Below are positions 51,354-63,225 of a stretch of DNA of 64,000 bases, in pieces. A model generated the notes under the pieces. The model was given only the letters and a program-made list of their open reading frames with translations, made no database searches and was not told where the DNA came from. How positions within the stretch are numbered: the first letter of the stretch is position 1; the number at the start of each line of letters is the position of its first letter. Source of the DNA: Rhodococcus oxybenzonivorans (GTDB taxonomy: Bacteria; Actinomycetota; Actinomycetes; Mycobacteriales; Mycobacteriaceae). A program made the position numbers and the translations under genes. Where the stretch lies: NCBI RefSeq assembly GCF_003130705.1, contig NZ_CP021354.1, positions 2,232,001 through 2,296,000 on the forward strand. The letters run 5' to 3'.

Positions 51354-51827
51354 TCAGACGGAAAGGTCCCGTCGCAGCTTGGCCACATGGCCGGTGGCGC
51401 GAACGTTGTACTGCGCGACCTCGATCTTGCCCTCCTCGTCGACGAGGAAGGTGGAACGGATGACGCCCTGAACGGTCTTGCCGTACATCTTCTTCTCCCC
51501 GAATGCGCCCCACGCCTCGAGTGTGGACTTGTCCGGGTCCGACAGGAGCGGGAACGTCAGTTCCTCGGTGTCGCGGAACTTGGCCAGCTTGGCCGGCTTG
51601 TCGGGGGAGATGCCGATCACGTCGATGCCGGCTCCGTTAAGTTCCGCCAGATTGTCGCGGAAGTCGCACGCCTGCTTGGTGCAACCGGGGGTGCTGGCGG
51701 CCGGGTAGAAGTACACGACGACCTTGCGTCCGCGGTAATCGGCGAGAGACACCTCGTTGCCGTCGGCATCGGGGAGGGTGAAGGCGGGTGGAGTGTCTCC
51801 GGGAGAGAGTCTGCTGTTGTCGGTCAC
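51354..51827 (-). CDS. bcp: thiol peroxidase Bcp (peroxiredoxin Q)
   Basis: Reduces peroxides with thioredoxin. 157 residues, peroxiredoxin fold: PAFTLPDADGNEVSLADYRGRKVVVYFYP and the peroxidatic/resolving cysteine pair in PGCTKQACDFRD (about residues 45 and 50). GTG 51827. Matches Rv2521 in position relative to acpS and fas. Confidence 0.94.
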   Translation of the reverse strand: MTDNSRLSPGDTPPAFTLPDADGNEVSLADYRGRKVVVYFYPAASTPGCTKQACDFRDNLAELNGAGIDVIGISPDKPAKLAKFRDTEELTFPLLSDPDKSTLEAWGAFGEKKMYGKTVQGVIRSTFLVDEEGKIEVAQYNVRATGHVAKLRRDLSV

Positions 51828-51913
51828 GACACGTCACGCTACCGGGACGGCCTGACACCGGCGGTACATCCAATGGGGAGACGGAGTCGCGGGTGGCGTG
51901 TTCTCGTCTACGG

Positions 51914-51943
51914 TTGACGCAAGTGTGAGATCTTCGCGATAGC
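51914..51943 (+). promoter_or_regulatory. possible promoter for DUF3618 gene
   Basis: TTGACG at 51914-51919 and GATAGC at 51938-51943 with an 18-nt spacer, 45 bp before the start of the gene at 51988. Only sequence similarity; the -10 is poor. Confidence 0.35.
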
Positions 51944-51987
51944 GTCGCTCTCGCTGATCGAACCATTCGAACAAGTTGGAGGATACG

Positions 51988-52209
51988 TTGCCCAGGGACA
52001 CCGACAGCATCGAGCGTGAAATCGAGAACGCGCGCAATCAGCTCGCAAGCACACTCGACGAATTGACGGTCCGCACCAACCCGAAGCGTCTCGTGGAGAA
52101 CACGAAGCAGACGCTGATCGCGAAGTTCAACGAGCCGGCGGTCAAGTACGGACTGATCGCCGTAGGTGCGGTGGTGGGGCTCCTGGTGCTCCGCAAGGCG
52201 CTGCGCTGA
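51988..52209 (+). CDS. DUF3618 membrane protein
   Basis: 73 residues: an N-terminal amphipathic helix (DSIEREIENARNQLASTLDELT) and a C-terminal membrane helix (YGLIAVGAVVGLLVLRKALR). Family of unknown function present in actinobacteria; Rv2520c-like. TTG 51988 is taken because GGAGG at 51978-51982 is 5 nt upstream; TTG 51976 overlaps that site. Confidence 0.85.
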   Translation: MPRDTDSIEREIENARNQLASTLDELTVRTNPKRLVENTKQTLIAKFNEPAVKYGLIAVGAVVGLLVLRKALR

Positions 52210-52292
52210 CCGATTCGTGGTGACGCCGCCGGGACTGTGACCGCACATCCCGGCGGCTGTTCGCTGTTCGGGCGGAACGACAAGCGCAAGAA

Positions 52293-52330
52293 GAAAGGCC
52301 CTCACCTTCCAAAGAAGGTGAGGGCCTTTC
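52293..52330. terminator. hairpin after tRNA-Lys and DUF3618 gene
   Basis: 17-bp perfect stem (52293-52309 with 52314-52330) around a CAAA loop, lying 8 bp beyond the tRNA-Lys 3' end and 84 bp after the DUF3618 stop. It could end both convergent transcripts. Confidence 0.88.
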
Positions 52331-52337
52331 CTGCAAG

Positions 52338-52410
52338 TGCGCCCACAGGGACTCGAACCCCGGACCCAGTGATTAAGAGTCACTTGCTCTACCAACTGAG
52401 CTATAGGCGC
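52338..52410 (-). tRNA. tRNA-Lys (anticodon CTT)
   Basis: Acceptor GCGCCTA/TGGGCGC with discriminator A, anticodon arm GTGAC-TCTTAAT-CAC (anticodon CTT), T arm CCGGGGTTCGAGTCCC. 73 nt, no encoded CCA. Confidence 0.96.
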
Positions 52411-52699
52411 TCGCTCTTGCGAGACAGAACAGTAGCGGACCGCTTCTCGGGAATGCAAATCGCCTGGTCGACGCCTCGCTCACCTCCCCGGCAGGAGATA
52501 CAACCCGTAACAACGGCACCGCTGGTCACGATTGATATTCGAACGTTACTGGCACGCCCGGCGCTTGGTTGGAACCGGTCTCCGGCGGCTGGCATCATTG
52601 GAGACCACACGGTCTCGACGTGCTGATTCGTCTCGCGATGGCGAGGGGCGTGCCGGCTTGAACGTGACATCGGAGCGAGGACGTGAAGTGGGGTTAACC

Positions 52700-53929
52700 A
52701 TGGGTGTGGGGCGCGGTAGGCGCATGCGTGCGCGATCGGTCTCGAAGACCGCGACAATTGTGGCGGCATCACTCGTATTCGCATTGTCGATCGCGGGATG
52801 CACGGTGTCCGACGCCGGCACCGTCACCTCGGAAGGGGAGGCGCCGATCGACTCCAATCCGGTCACCGAGTTGATCAAACCGAAGGTGACCGCATCGGCC
52901 ACCGACGGAGCTGTCGGCTTCTCGCCGGGCCAGCCGGTCATCGTGTCGGTCGCAGACGGGACGCTGGCCGAGGTCACGATGTACAACCCCGAGGGTGTGC
53001 CGGTCGACGGCGCGATCGCACCCGACGGTCTGTCGTGGGTCAATACGGAACCACTGGGCTACGACAAGGAATACCGGCTCGAAGCCAAAGCGAACGGACT
53101 CGGCGGCGCGACCACGTCGACGTCGGTGTTCACCACCAGCGCGCCCGGTAACGTCACCAAGCCTTACGTGATGCCGGGCGATGGTGACGTGGTGGGCGTC
53201 GGCCAGCCGCTCGCCGTGCAGTTCGACGAAAACATCCCCGACCGACGGGCTGCCGAGGCTGCCATCACCGTCACGACGAATCCGCCCGTGGAGGGCGCGT
53301 TCTTCTGGGTCAACAACCGTGAAGTGCGGTGGCGTCCGCAAAACTTCTGGGCGCCCGGCACGACCGTCGATGTCAAGGTCGCCGTGTACGGCCGAGATCT
53401 CGGAGACGGACTGTTCGGACAGGAAGACGTCCACACCACGTTCACGATCGGTGACGCTCTGATCGCGACAGCCGATGACAACACCAAGCAGGTCACCTTC
53501 GAACGCAACGGTGAGGTGATCATGACGATGCCCACATCGATGGGTAAGGACGACACACCCACCGACAACGGCGTCTACATCATCGGCGACCGGTTCGCGA
53601 ACCTCGTGATGGACTCGTCTACCTACGGAGTGCCCGTCAACTCTCCGCAGGGGTACAAGACGCCCGTCGACTGGGCCACGCGAATGTCCTACAGCGGCAT
53701 CTTCTTCCACTCGGCGCCGTGGTCGGTGGGACAGCAGGGCTATTCCAACGTCAGTCACGGTTGCCTCAACCTCAGTCCCGCCAACGCGAAGTGGGTGTAC
53801 GACAACACCAAGCGGGGAGACATCGTCGTCGTGAAGAACACGGTCGGCGGCACTCTGTCGGGCACCGACGGCCTCGGCGACTGGAACATTCCCTGGAACG
53901 TGTGGAAGGCAGGCAACGCCAGCGACTGA
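52700..53929 (+). CDS. lipoprotein L,D-transpeptidase
   Basis: Cross-links peptidoglycan through 3-3 bonds. 409 residues: a lipoprotein signal with lipobox LSIAGC, two immunoglobulin-like domains, then the YkuD catalytic domain with [23 protein letters not shown], in which SHGCLN is the nucleophile motif. Position and sequence match Rv2518c (LdtB). ATG 52700 has GGGG 6 nt upstream; the open frame runs back to 52532 without signal-like sequence. Two tRNA genes flank it. Confidence 0.93.
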   Translation: MGVGRGRRMRARSVSKTATIVAASLVFALSIAGCTVSDAGTVTSEGEAPIDSNPVTELIKPKVTASATDGAVGFSPGQPVIVSVADGTLAEVTMYNPEGVPVDGAIAPDGLSWVNTEPLGYDKEYRLEAKANGLGGATTSTSVFTTSAPGNVTKPYVMPGDGDVVGVGQPLAVQFDENIPDRRAAEAAITVTTNPPVEGAFFWVNNREVRWRPQNFWAPGTTVDVKVAVYGRDLGDGLFGQEDVHTTFTIGDALIATADDNTKQVTFERNGEVIMTMPTSMGKDDTPTDNGVYIIGDRFANLVMDSSTYGVPVNSPQGYKTPVDWATRMSYSGIFFHSAPWSVGQQGYSNVSHGCLNLSPANAKWVYDNTKRGDIVVVKNTVGGTLSGTDGLGDWNIPWNVWKAGNASD

Positions 53930-53950
53930 GTCCCTGGGACTGAACGCATA

Positions 53951-53986
53951 CAAGAAAGCCCCCGGCCGAGGCCGGGGGCTTTCTTG
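53951..53986. terminator. terminator between L,D-transpeptidase gene and tRNA-His
   Basis: 16 to 17 bp GC-rich stem, left arm 53951-53967 and right arm 53970-53986, with a tight CGAG loop. It lies 22 bp after the transpeptidase stop and 5 bp beyond the tRNA-His 3' end. Confidence 0.88.
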
Positions 53987-53990
53987 TTGG

Positions 53991-54064
53991 GGTGAGTGAC
54001 GGGACTCGAACCCGCGACAGCCAGGATCACAACCTGGTGCTCTACCAACTGAACTACACTCACC
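53991..54064 (-). tRNA. tRNA-His (anticodon GTG)
   Basis: GGTGAGTG acceptor with the extra 5' G pairing to C73, anticodon arm CCAGG-TTGTGAT-CCTGG (anticodon GTG), T arm GCGGGTTCGAGTCCCGT. 74 nt, no encoded CCA. Confidence 0.96.
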
Positions 54065-54149
54065 ATGCGCTTTCGGCAGCCACCCGGAGGCGGTTACTTC
54101 GGCGAGGAAGATACTAGCGCGTCCGATGCCCGAGAAGCCAATCGGTATG

Positions 54150-54749
54150 TCAGGCGGGCCCGAGTTCTTCGACGATGGCAGCGATGTCGCTGGTAGACGG
54201 GCCGGGGTCAGGCACGAAGGCCGTTTTCCGGTAGTACCGCAGTTCGCGGATCGACTCCTTGATGTCGGCAAGGGCCCGGTGGGCGAGACCCTTTTCGGGT
54301 TGCCCGAAGTAGATCCGGGGATACCAACGACGGCACAGCTCCTTGATGGAGCTCACATCGATCATCCGGTAGTGCAGGTAGGTGTCGAGGTCGGGCATGT
54401 CGCGCGCGATGAATCCGCGATCCGTCGCAATGGAGTTACCGGCGAGCGGTGCGGTGCCCGCCACTGGAACATGCTCGCGAATGTAGGCGAGCACCTGCTG
54501 CTCGGCGTCGGCGAGCGTGACCGTCGACTTACGGACTTCCTCGGTCAGTCCCGAAGTCTGATGCATCTTGGTCACGACATCCGGCATGGCGGCGAGCGCT
54601 TCGTCGTCGGCGTGGATGACGATGTCGACACCCTCACCGAGAACGTTCAGCTCGCTGTCCGTGACCAGAGCGGCGATCTCGATCAGCTTGTCGGTACCGA
54701 GCCGGAGGCCCGTCATTTCACAGTCGATCCACACAAGTTTGTCCTGCAC
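54150..54749 (-). CDS. orn: oligoribonuclease Orn
   Basis: 3'-5' exonuclease for very short RNA (and pGpG). 199 residues from GTG 54749 ([14 protein letters not shown]), which matches the family start; the frame extends back to GTG 54776. DEDDh residues: [22 protein letters not shown] and [11 protein letters not shown]. No Shine-Dalgarno at 54749. Rv2511 equivalent. Confidence 0.94.
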   Translation of the reverse strand: MQDKLVWIDCEMTGLRLGTDKLIEIAALVTDSELNVLGEGVDIVIHADDEALAAMPDVVTKMHQTSGLTEEVRKSTVTLADAEQQVLAYIREHVPVAGTAPLAGNSIATDRGFIARDMPDLDTYLHYRMIDVSSIKELCRRWYPRIYFGQPEKGLAHRALADIKESIRELRYYRKTAFVPDPGPSTSDIAAIVEELGPA

Positions 54750-54835
54750 CAGGAACACAGTAGTCACGTGGGTCACGGGCTAAGGTCTGCGGTGGACACT
54801 TTCTCCCGACGTTCGTGTATCCGAGGAGGGCTTCG

Positions 54836-56560
54836 ATGACCCAGCAATCGCAGAACGGCGGGGCCGCCCCGACTCCCGCGCAGAAGGCGGAGGCGGCCAG
54901 AGCTGCCGCGGTCGAAGCGGCGAGGATTGCCGCCGAGGCCGCGGCCGCCGCAGAGGCGGCGGAGAAGGAAGCGCGGGAGGCGGCGGCGCACGGCGCGACT
55001 GCCGCACCGCCTCTGTCGAGGCCTGCCGCAGAAATCGCGACGGGATACTCGTCGGCCGGTGTAGCGCTCGAGCTCGGTACCGTCCTCGTCGACGGAGTTG
55101 TCGATCCCGCGGCCAGGGTCCGGATACCGCTCGCGACGATCAACCGGCACGGCTTGGTGGCCGGTGCCACCGGGACCGGTAAGACCAAGACCCTGCAGGG
55201 AATAGCCGAGCAGCTGTCGGCGGCAGGGGTTCCCGTGGTGATGGCCGATGTGAAGGGCGACCTCTCCGGCTTGTCGAGGCCGGGAGAGACGAACGAGAAG
55301 ATCACCGCGCGCGCCGCCGAAACCGGCGACGGTGACTGGGCGCCGGCGGGTTCGCCAGTGGAGTTCCTCTCCTTGGGTACGGAGGGTGTCGGCATCCCCG
55401 TGCGGGCCACCATCACTGCGTTCGGCCCGATCCTGCTCAGTAAGGTGCTGGGGCTCAACGCCACTCAGGAATCGACTCTCGGGCTCATCTTTCACTGGGC
55501 CGACACTCGGGGTCTGGCGTTGCTCGATCTCAAGGATCTGAGGTCGGTCATCGCTCACCTCACCAGCGACGACGGCAAGGCCGACCTGGCGGGCATCGGC
55601 GGAGTGTCGCCGGCCACGGCGGGTGTGATCCTCAGGGCGCTGGTCAATCTCGAGGCGGAGGGCGGTGACACCTTCTTCGGTGAACCCGAGTTCGCCACCG
55701 AAGATCTGCTCCGATTCGACAGTGACGGGCGAGGCGTCATCACGCTGTTCGAACTGGGCGCGCAGGCCGCCCGCCCCGCCCTCTTCTCCACCTTCCTGAT
55801 GTGGGTACTGGCCGATCTGTTTCAAACGTTGCCCGAGGAAGGAGATCTGGACAAGCCGAAGCTCGTCTTCATCTTCGACGAGGCGCATCTCCTGTTCACC
55901 GACGCGTCGAAGGCATTCCTGCAGCAGGTGGAGCAGACGGTCAAGCTGATCCGCTCCAAAGGTGTCGGCGTCTTCTTCTGCACCCAACTACCGACGGACG
56001 TCCCCAATGCGGTGCTGTCCCAACTGGGTGCGCGCATCCAACATGCGTTGCGAGCGTTCACGCCGGACGATCAGAAGGCGCTGAACAAAACGGTACGCAC
56101 GTACCCGAAGACGCAATTCTATGATCTGGAGAAGGCGCTCACATCCCTCGGGATCGGCGAGGCGATCGTGACGGTGCTCTCCGAGAAGGGTGCTCCGACG
56201 CCTGTGGCGTGGACCAGGATGCGGCCACCACGTTCACTCATGGACACCATTGGCAACGACGCCATTCGGGGCGCGGCGGCGTCGAGCCCGCTGGCGCAGA
56301 GATACGGTCGGACCGTCGACCGGGAATCGGCGTACGAGCAGCTCACCGCGAAAGTCGCGGGAGCGCCGGCAACCGACGAGGACGTCGATTTGCCATCGCT
56401 GCCGGACCTGCCCGCGCCTGCGGAGCCCGACGGGCCGAACATGGCCGAGCAGATTCTGGGAAGTCCGGCGGTCAAGAGTTTCCTGAGGTCGGCGGCCTCG
56501 GTCGCAGGACGGGAGATCTCGCGCAGCATCTTCGGCACGGGGCGCCGCCGGCGGCGCTGA
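54836..56560 (+). CDS. HerA-like ATPase (DUF853)
   Basis: 574 residues. An Ala/Glu coiled-coil N-terminus (AEAARAAAVEAARIAAE) precedes an ATPase core: Walker A GATGTGKTKTL (about residue 115) and Walker B KLVFIFDEAHLLF; the C-terminus is basic (GTGRRRRR). DUF853/HerA-related proteins are presumed DNA- or protein-translocating ATPases; the substrate is unknown. ATG 54836 has GAGGAGGG at 54823-54830. Matches Rv2510c. Confidence 0.88.
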   Translation: MTQQSQNGGAAPTPAQKAEAARAAAVEAARIAAEAAAAAEAAEKEAREAAAHGATAAPPLSRPAAEIATGYSSAGVALELGTVLVDGVVDPAARVRIPLATINRHGLVAGATGTGKTKTLQGIAEQLSAAGVPVVMADVKGDLSGLSRPGETNEKITARAAETGDGDWAPAGSPVEFLSLGTEGVGIPVRATITAFGPILLSKVLGLNATQESTLGLIFHWADTRGLALLDLKDLRSVIAHLTSDDGKADLAGIGGVSPATAGVILRALVNLEAEGGDTFFGEPEFATEDLLRFDSDGRGVITLFELGAQAARPALFSTFLMWVLADLFQTLPEEGDLDKPKLVFIFDEAHLLFTDASKAFLQQVEQTVKLIRSKGVGVFFCTQLPTDVPNAVLSQLGARIQHALRAFTPDDQKALNKTVRTYPKTQFYDLEKALTSLGIGEAIVTVLSEKGAPTPVAWTRMRPPRSLMDTIGNDAIRGAAASSPLAQRYGRTVDRESAYEQLTAKVAGAPATDEDVDLPSLPDLPAPAEPDGPNMAEQILGSPAVKSFLRSAASVAGREISRSIFGTGRRRRR

Positions 56561-56576
56561 CATCGGCTGCGCTCGG

Positions 56577-56625
56577 GGCGAATGTACCGTTCAGCGCGGT
56601 GGAAGCGTCGAACGGTACATTCGCC
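56577..56625. terminator. hairpin between convergent ATPase and cmrA genes
   Basis: 16-bp perfect inverted repeat (56577-56592 and 56610-56625) with a 17-nt loop, positioned between the two stop codons (56560 and 56631). Probable bidirectional terminator; the arms contain GAATGTACCGTTC. Confidence 0.8.
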
Positions 56626-56630
56626 GCCGT

Positions 56631-57434
56631 CTAGTTGCCCAACTTCTTGTAGAAGCTTCCCACGATCGGCGCCACGACTGCGCGCGGACTGTACTGTCCC
56701 GCAACGGACATCGCCTTACTGATGACGCCCGGCACCACACGCATCTTGTTGTCGGCCAAGCCGTCGAGCGACACCTTGGCGGTGTATTCGCTGGAGATCC
56801 ACAGGAAGTCGGGGACCAGCTTGTCGACGATGGACGCGTCCGCGGGGTCGGGTTCCTCGGTGCGGACCGGTCCCGGGGCGAGCAGAGTCACGCTGACCCC
56901 GGAGCCCTTGAGTTCGCCGCGCAGCGATTCGGAGAAGGTGTTGACGAAGGCCTTCGTAGCCGCGTAGGTGGCGTTGTGGGGGATGGGCATATTGCCTGCC
57001 GCTGATCCCACCATCAGGATCGCACCGGACTTGCGTTCCAGCATGCCCGGAAGTACGGCCAGGGTGAGATCATGAACGGCAACGGCATTCAGTTCGACCT
57101 GCGCCCGTTCGTAGGCGGGATCGAGGTCGGCGACCGAGCCGAACGTTGCGATGCCGGCGTTGTTGCACAGCACGCTGATCTCCCGACCGGCGATCTCGCC
57201 GACCAGGGCGGAACGTGCGTCACGATCGGACAGGTCGCACGCCCGCACGTCCACCTCGACACCGTGTTCGGCGCGGAGCGTCGCCGCCAACGACTCCATG
57301 ACCTCGCCGCGCCGGGCGACGAGGATGAGGGAATGACCACGGGAGGCGAGATCCGTGGCCAGCGCCTCGCCGATACCGGACGAGGCGCCGGTGACGACGG
57401 CACGGGCACTGGGGGTGGGGTTCGGCAAACTCAC
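56631..57434 (-). CDS. cmrA: SDR oxidoreductase, CmrA-like (mycolate reductase)
   Basis: NADPH-dependent short-chain dehydrogenase of 267 residues. VTGASSGIGEALATDLA (nucleotide site), NNAGIATFG, Ser in MVGSAAG and Tyr-x3-Lys in TYAATKAF. Equivalent to Rv2509, which reduces the 3-oxo intermediate to mature mycolic acid; this is assigned from position and similarity. Mycolate-producing bacteria require it for normal cell walls. GTG start at 57434. Confidence 0.87.
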   Translation of the reverse strand: MSLPNPTPSARAVVTGASSGIGEALATDLASRGHSLILVARRGEVMESLAATLRAEHGVEVDVRACDLSDRDARSALVGEIAGREISVLCNNAGIATFGSVADLDPAYERAQVELNAVAVHDLTLAVLPGMLERKSGAILMVGSAAGNMPIPHNATYAATKAFVNTFSESLRGELKGSGVSVTLLAPGPVRTEEPDPADASIVDKLVPDFLWISSEYTAKVSLDGLADNKMRVVPGVISKAMSVAGQYSPRAVVAPIVGSFYKKLGN

Positions 57435-57453
57435 GGTCAGTCAGCGTAGTGCG

Positions 57454-60023
<2,570 letters not shown>

Positions 60024-60035
60024 GCACAAAGTATG

Positions 60036-60066
60036 TATGCAACGAAGTGCCTATGCAACTAAGTGC
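60036..60066 (-). promoter_or_regulatory. PadR operator candidate (15-bp direct repeat)
   Basis: TATGCAACGAAGTGC at 60036-60050 and TATGCAACTAAGTGC at 60052-60066, one mismatch, 16-bp period. It is 13 bp before the PadR start, in the divergent region to the MFS gene. The pattern is like PadR sites in having spaced ATG/GTGC-type half sites, but the regulator match is inference. Confidence 0.6.
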
Positions 60067-60142
60067 ACATGATCCGCTCGGTGCGAGTGGGTCGTTGCGT
60101 CGGAGAGTACGAACGACCCGTTCGCTCACATAGGCTCGCGAC

Positions 60143-61468
60143 ATGAGCACCGAAGTTCGTCCGCCCGCCGGGATCGGTGAGGCTGCGACGCGCAAACAGG
60201 TCGTCGCGTGGGGTCTGTGGGACTGGGGGTCAGCCGCCTTCAATGCGGTGATCCTCACGTTCGTCTTTTCCGTCTACCTCACCGATGCAGTGGGGGAGGA
60301 CCTCGAAGGATCGATCTCTGCGAGCACCTGGCTCGGGTGGTCGCTGGGGATCGCCGGATTCCTCATCGCGGTGCTGGCGCCGGTCACAGGGCAGCGATTC
60401 GACGCCGCAGGACGGCGCAAGCGCGCGCTCGGTGTTCTCACCTTCGCGACCGTGGCTTGCATGGTCGGCATGTTCTTCGTCCGCGACTCGGTCGAGTACC
60501 TCTGGCTCGGTCTGGCGTTGCTTGCTGCCGGTTCGGTGATCTTCGAGCTCGCCGGCGTGCCGTACAACGCCATGTTGCGGCAGGTGTCGACGCCGTCGAA
60601 TATAGGTCGGGTGTCCGGCTTCGGTTGGGCAATGGGCTATTTCGGCGGAATCGTGCTTCTACTGTTGTGCTACTTCGGCTTCATCGCCGGTGACGGGGAC
60701 ACCCGCGGAGCGCTGGGGTTCACCACGGACGGTGGGCTGAACATCCGGATGGTGGCGCTGCTCGCGGCAATCTGGTTCGCCGTCTTCGCGATACCTGTGC
60801 TGCTGAAGGTTCCCGAACTGCCGCGGCCCCAGGTCGATCCGGGCGCCGACAAGGCCGGTTTCGTGGAGTCGTATCGGATTCTCTGGCGAGATCTGCGCAG
60901 CCTCTGGTCTGCCGACCGCCGCACCGTGTACTTCCTCGGCGCCAGTGCGCTCTTCCGCGACGGACTGGCCGGAGTGTTCACGTTCGGTGCGGTCCTCGCC
61001 GTCAACGTCTACGGCATCAGTGCCGGAGATGTGCTGCTGTTCGGTGTCGCGGCAAATATCGTCTCCGCCGTCGGTGCACTCACGGCAGGCCGCTTCGACG
61101 ACCGGGTGGGTCCCAAGACGGTCATCGCGGCGTCGCTGGGGGCGATGCTCGTCGTCGGCATCATCTTGACGGCTGTGTCCGGACCGGGAATGTTCTGGAT
61201 CTTCGGTCTCCTGCTGTGCCTTTTCGTGGGACCCGCGCAGTCCTCGTCGCGCACGTTCCTTGCACGGATCACGCCGCCCGGCCGCGAAGGGCAGATGTTC
61301 GGTCTGTACGCGACGACCGGACGCGCGGTGTCGTTCCTGTCGCCGACGCTGTTCGGACTCTTCGCGTGGTGGTTCGGCGCGGATCGGGCCGGGATCCTCG
61401 GTCTCCTGATCGTGCTGGCCCTCGGACTCGCGGCCCTGACCGTGGTGCGTGCTCCGGAGCGAAGCTGA
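60143..61468 (+). CDS. MFS transporter, Atg22/UMF1 type
   Basis: 441 residues with about twelve membrane helices, split by a longer loop near the middle (KVPELPRPQVDPGADKAGF). The subgroup is UMF1/Atg22-like (WGLWDWGSAAFNAVILTFVFSVYLT at the N-terminus). Substrate unknown. Rv2508c equivalent by position. GC-rich; ATG start at 60143 with no strong ribosome site. Confidence 0.88.
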   Translation: MSTEVRPPAGIGEAATRKQVVAWGLWDWGSAAFNAVILTFVFSVYLTDAVGEDLEGSISASTWLGWSLGIAGFLIAVLAPVTGQRFDAAGRRKRALGVLTFATVACMVGMFFVRDSVEYLWLGLALLAAGSVIFELAGVPYNAMLRQVSTPSNIGRVSGFGWAMGYFGGIVLLLLCYFGFIAGDGDTRGALGFTTDGGLNIRMVALLAAIWFAVFAIPVLLKVPELPRPQVDPGADKAGFVESYRILWRDLRSLWSADRRTVYFLGASALFRDGLAGVFTFGAVLAVNVYGISAGDVLLFGVAANIVSAVGALTAGRFDDRVGPKTVIAASLGAMLVVGIILTAVSGPGMFWIFGLLLCLFVGPAQSSSRTFLARITPPGREGQMFGLYATTGRAVSFLSPTLFGLFAWWFGADRAGILGLLIVLALGLAALTVVRAPERS

Positions 61469-61477
61469 CGCCGATTA

Positions 61478-62329
61478 TCAGCCAGTGGCCATTCCGGCCC
61501 GCCGAAGTATCGCCTTGGCGAGGTCGTCGGGGCACTGCTCGGGGATCCAGTGCGTCGCGTCGTCGAGGACGACGAACTCGTATGGTGCGTCCACGAATTC
61601 GGCGCACTTTTCGGCTCCGGCGCGGCCCAGCGCCGTGTCGCCGGTACTCCAGACGTAGGTGGTGGGGACCGTGACGGCGGGGGTCTGGTCGAAATCTCGT
61701 GTCATTGCCCGGTACCAGTTCAGGGCCCCGGTGAGCGCCCCCGGCTCGGTGAGGACTGCGACATGCCGGTCGACGAGTTCGGGCGGGACGACATCGCCGA
61801 ACATCGCCCGCAGCGCCTGCGCGTTCTCGCGCAGGAGCACATGTTCGGCCTTGCCCTCCATCCGCAGCAGGCGAATGTAGGACGACCGTTCTTTCTGGTC
61901 GGCGTCCTCGCGCAGCGCCCAGCCGAAGGCGCCCGGATGGGGCACCGAAACGGTCGTGAGTGAGGTAATGCGGCCGGGGTGTCGCGCCGCCACGACCCAC
62001 GCAACGATGGCGCCCCAGTCATGGCCTACGAGATGCGCCGTCTCGAGGCCGAGTGCGTCCAGGAGAGCGATGACGTCCCCGACGAGGTGGTCGATGCGGT
62101 AGGCGTCGACAGCCTCGGGCCGCGCACCAGCCGAATATCCACGCTGGTTCGGTGCATAGGTTCGCATCCCGGACTGTGCCAGGAGGGCGGCGACAGGCGT
62201 CCACGACGCAGCGCTTTCCGGAAACCCGTGCAGGAGAACGGCGGCTTCGCCGTCGGAAGGGCCGTTGACGGTGACGTCGAAGGTCAGGTCGCCTATGGGG
62301 ATGGTCACGTGTTCGGAGGTTGGCAGCAT
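61478..62329 (-). CDS. alpha/beta hydrolase, epoxide-hydrolase type
   Basis: 283 residues from ATG 62329 (GGTGGGGG just before). Oxyanion motif HGFPESAASW, nucleophile Asp in GHDWGAIVAW, and His in DATHWIPEQ; the acid is likely the Asp in TYVWSTGDTALG. HGxP with GHDWG is typical of epoxide hydrolases and haloalkane dehalogenases. Substrate unknown. The open frame continues to 62539, not family-like. Confidence 0.88.
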   Translation of the reverse strand: MLPTSEHVTIPIGDLTFDVTVNGPSDGEAAVLLHGFPESAASWTPVAALLAQSGMRTYAPNQRGYSAGARPEAVDAYRIDHLVGDVIALLDALGLETAHLVGHDWGAIVAWVVAARHPGRITSLTTVSVPHPGAFGWALREDADQKERSSYIRLLRMEGKAEHVLLRENAQALRAMFGDVVPPELVDRHVAVLTEPGALTGALNWYRAMTRDFDQTPAVTVPTTYVWSTGDTALGRAGAEKCAEFVDAPYEFVVLDDATHWIPEQCPDDLAKAILRRAGMATG

Positions 62330-62352
62330 GCCCCCACCGTACGGCGGGAGGG

Positions 62353-63093
62353 TCAACTCCTCCGGGGATTCCACGCCGTCATGCCGAGCATGATGAGCCG
62401 TAGCTGGCGTTCGGCGCGGGCGACCACCTCGGCTTCGGTACGCACGCCGGGACGGTCGGCTTCGAGGAGGTCGACGACGACGGCGAACATCGTGGAGACG
62501 ATCAGGTCGGCCGCCATCTCGAGGTCGTCGGCGTCCCACGACTCGAGCCCGCCGATTCGCGTGAGATCCACGGTCAGCTCGCTGACGAACAATCGCATCT
62601 CGGTGGCGATGGCGCGGCGGATCTCGGGAACACCGCCGTAGCGCTCACGACTGAGGAAGCGGAACTGTGCCTCGTGAGTGCGGACTTGGCGGACGAGGAT
62701 GTCGAGAGACGCGCCCGCGCTCTTGGTACTCGGGTTGCGGCGGGCATCGCGCAGCATTTGTCGCAGCATTCGCATGCTCTCCTCGACGAGAACGACGCCG
62801 AGTTCCTCGATGGACGCGAAGTGTCGATAGAACGCAGTGGGCACGATTCCTGCATGGCGGGCGATCTCCCGCAGGCTCACACCCGCGAAGCTCCGGTCCG
62901 CCATGAGGTCGAGGGTGCCGTCCAGGAGGGCCTTTCGGGTGCGCTCTTTACGTGCTGCCCTGCTCTCGGGTTCCGCTCCGGTCGACTGACTCACGGCACC
63001 GAGTCTATTCGTGGGGATGGGAGCGTCGATCACGAGGACGTCGGCTGCCGCACCGCCCGTAACCACGGGATGACCGTGCTGCTCGTCCGTCAT
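62353..63093 (-). CDS. TetR family regulator
   Basis: 246 residues from ATG 63093 (GGAAAC upstream). Helix-turn-helix: RKERTRKALLDGTLDLMADR then SLREIARHAGIVPTAFYRHF; the N-terminal 35 residues before it are long and non-conserved, so GTG 62994 is an alternative start. It is divergent from the ferredoxin-reductase-type gene, which it probably regulates, as with similar gene pairs for fatty acid desaturase electron transfer. Confidence 0.86.
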   Translation of the reverse strand: MTDEQHGHPVVTGGAAADVLVIDAPIPTNRLGAVSQSTGAEPESRAARKERTRKALLDGTLDLMADRSFAGVSLREIARHAGIVPTAFYRHFASIEELGVVLVEESMRMLRQMLRDARRNPSTKSAGASLDILVRQVRTHEAQFRFLSRERYGGVPEIRRAIATEMRLFVSELTVDLTRIGGLESWDADDLEMAADLIVSTMFAVVVDLLEADRPGVRTEAEVVARAERQLRLIMLGMTAWNPRRS

Positions 63094-63174
63094 GTGTTTC
63101 CGATCTGTGCGAGGTGACGGCACTCGCGTGTGTGCCTGCCGTCACATTTCGATTGACAACTACCTGTCTGCACC

Positions 63175-63197
63175 TGTCACACTATTGTCAGTGTACA
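63175..63197. promoter_or_regulatory. TetR operator candidate
   Basis: Imperfect palindrome with arms TGTCACAC and GTGTACA around TATTGTCA, between the TetR gene and the reductase gene, 29 bp before the reductase start. Confidence 0.4.
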
Positions 63198-63225
63198 ACC
63201 GTGCACTCAAATGGAGGAGGCTGCC

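Noticed and set aside
52529..52540. LexA half site TTCGAACG upstream of the L,D-transpeptidase
   Set aside because: The second half (GTTCGA) is missing; the same half site also occurs alone at 40371.
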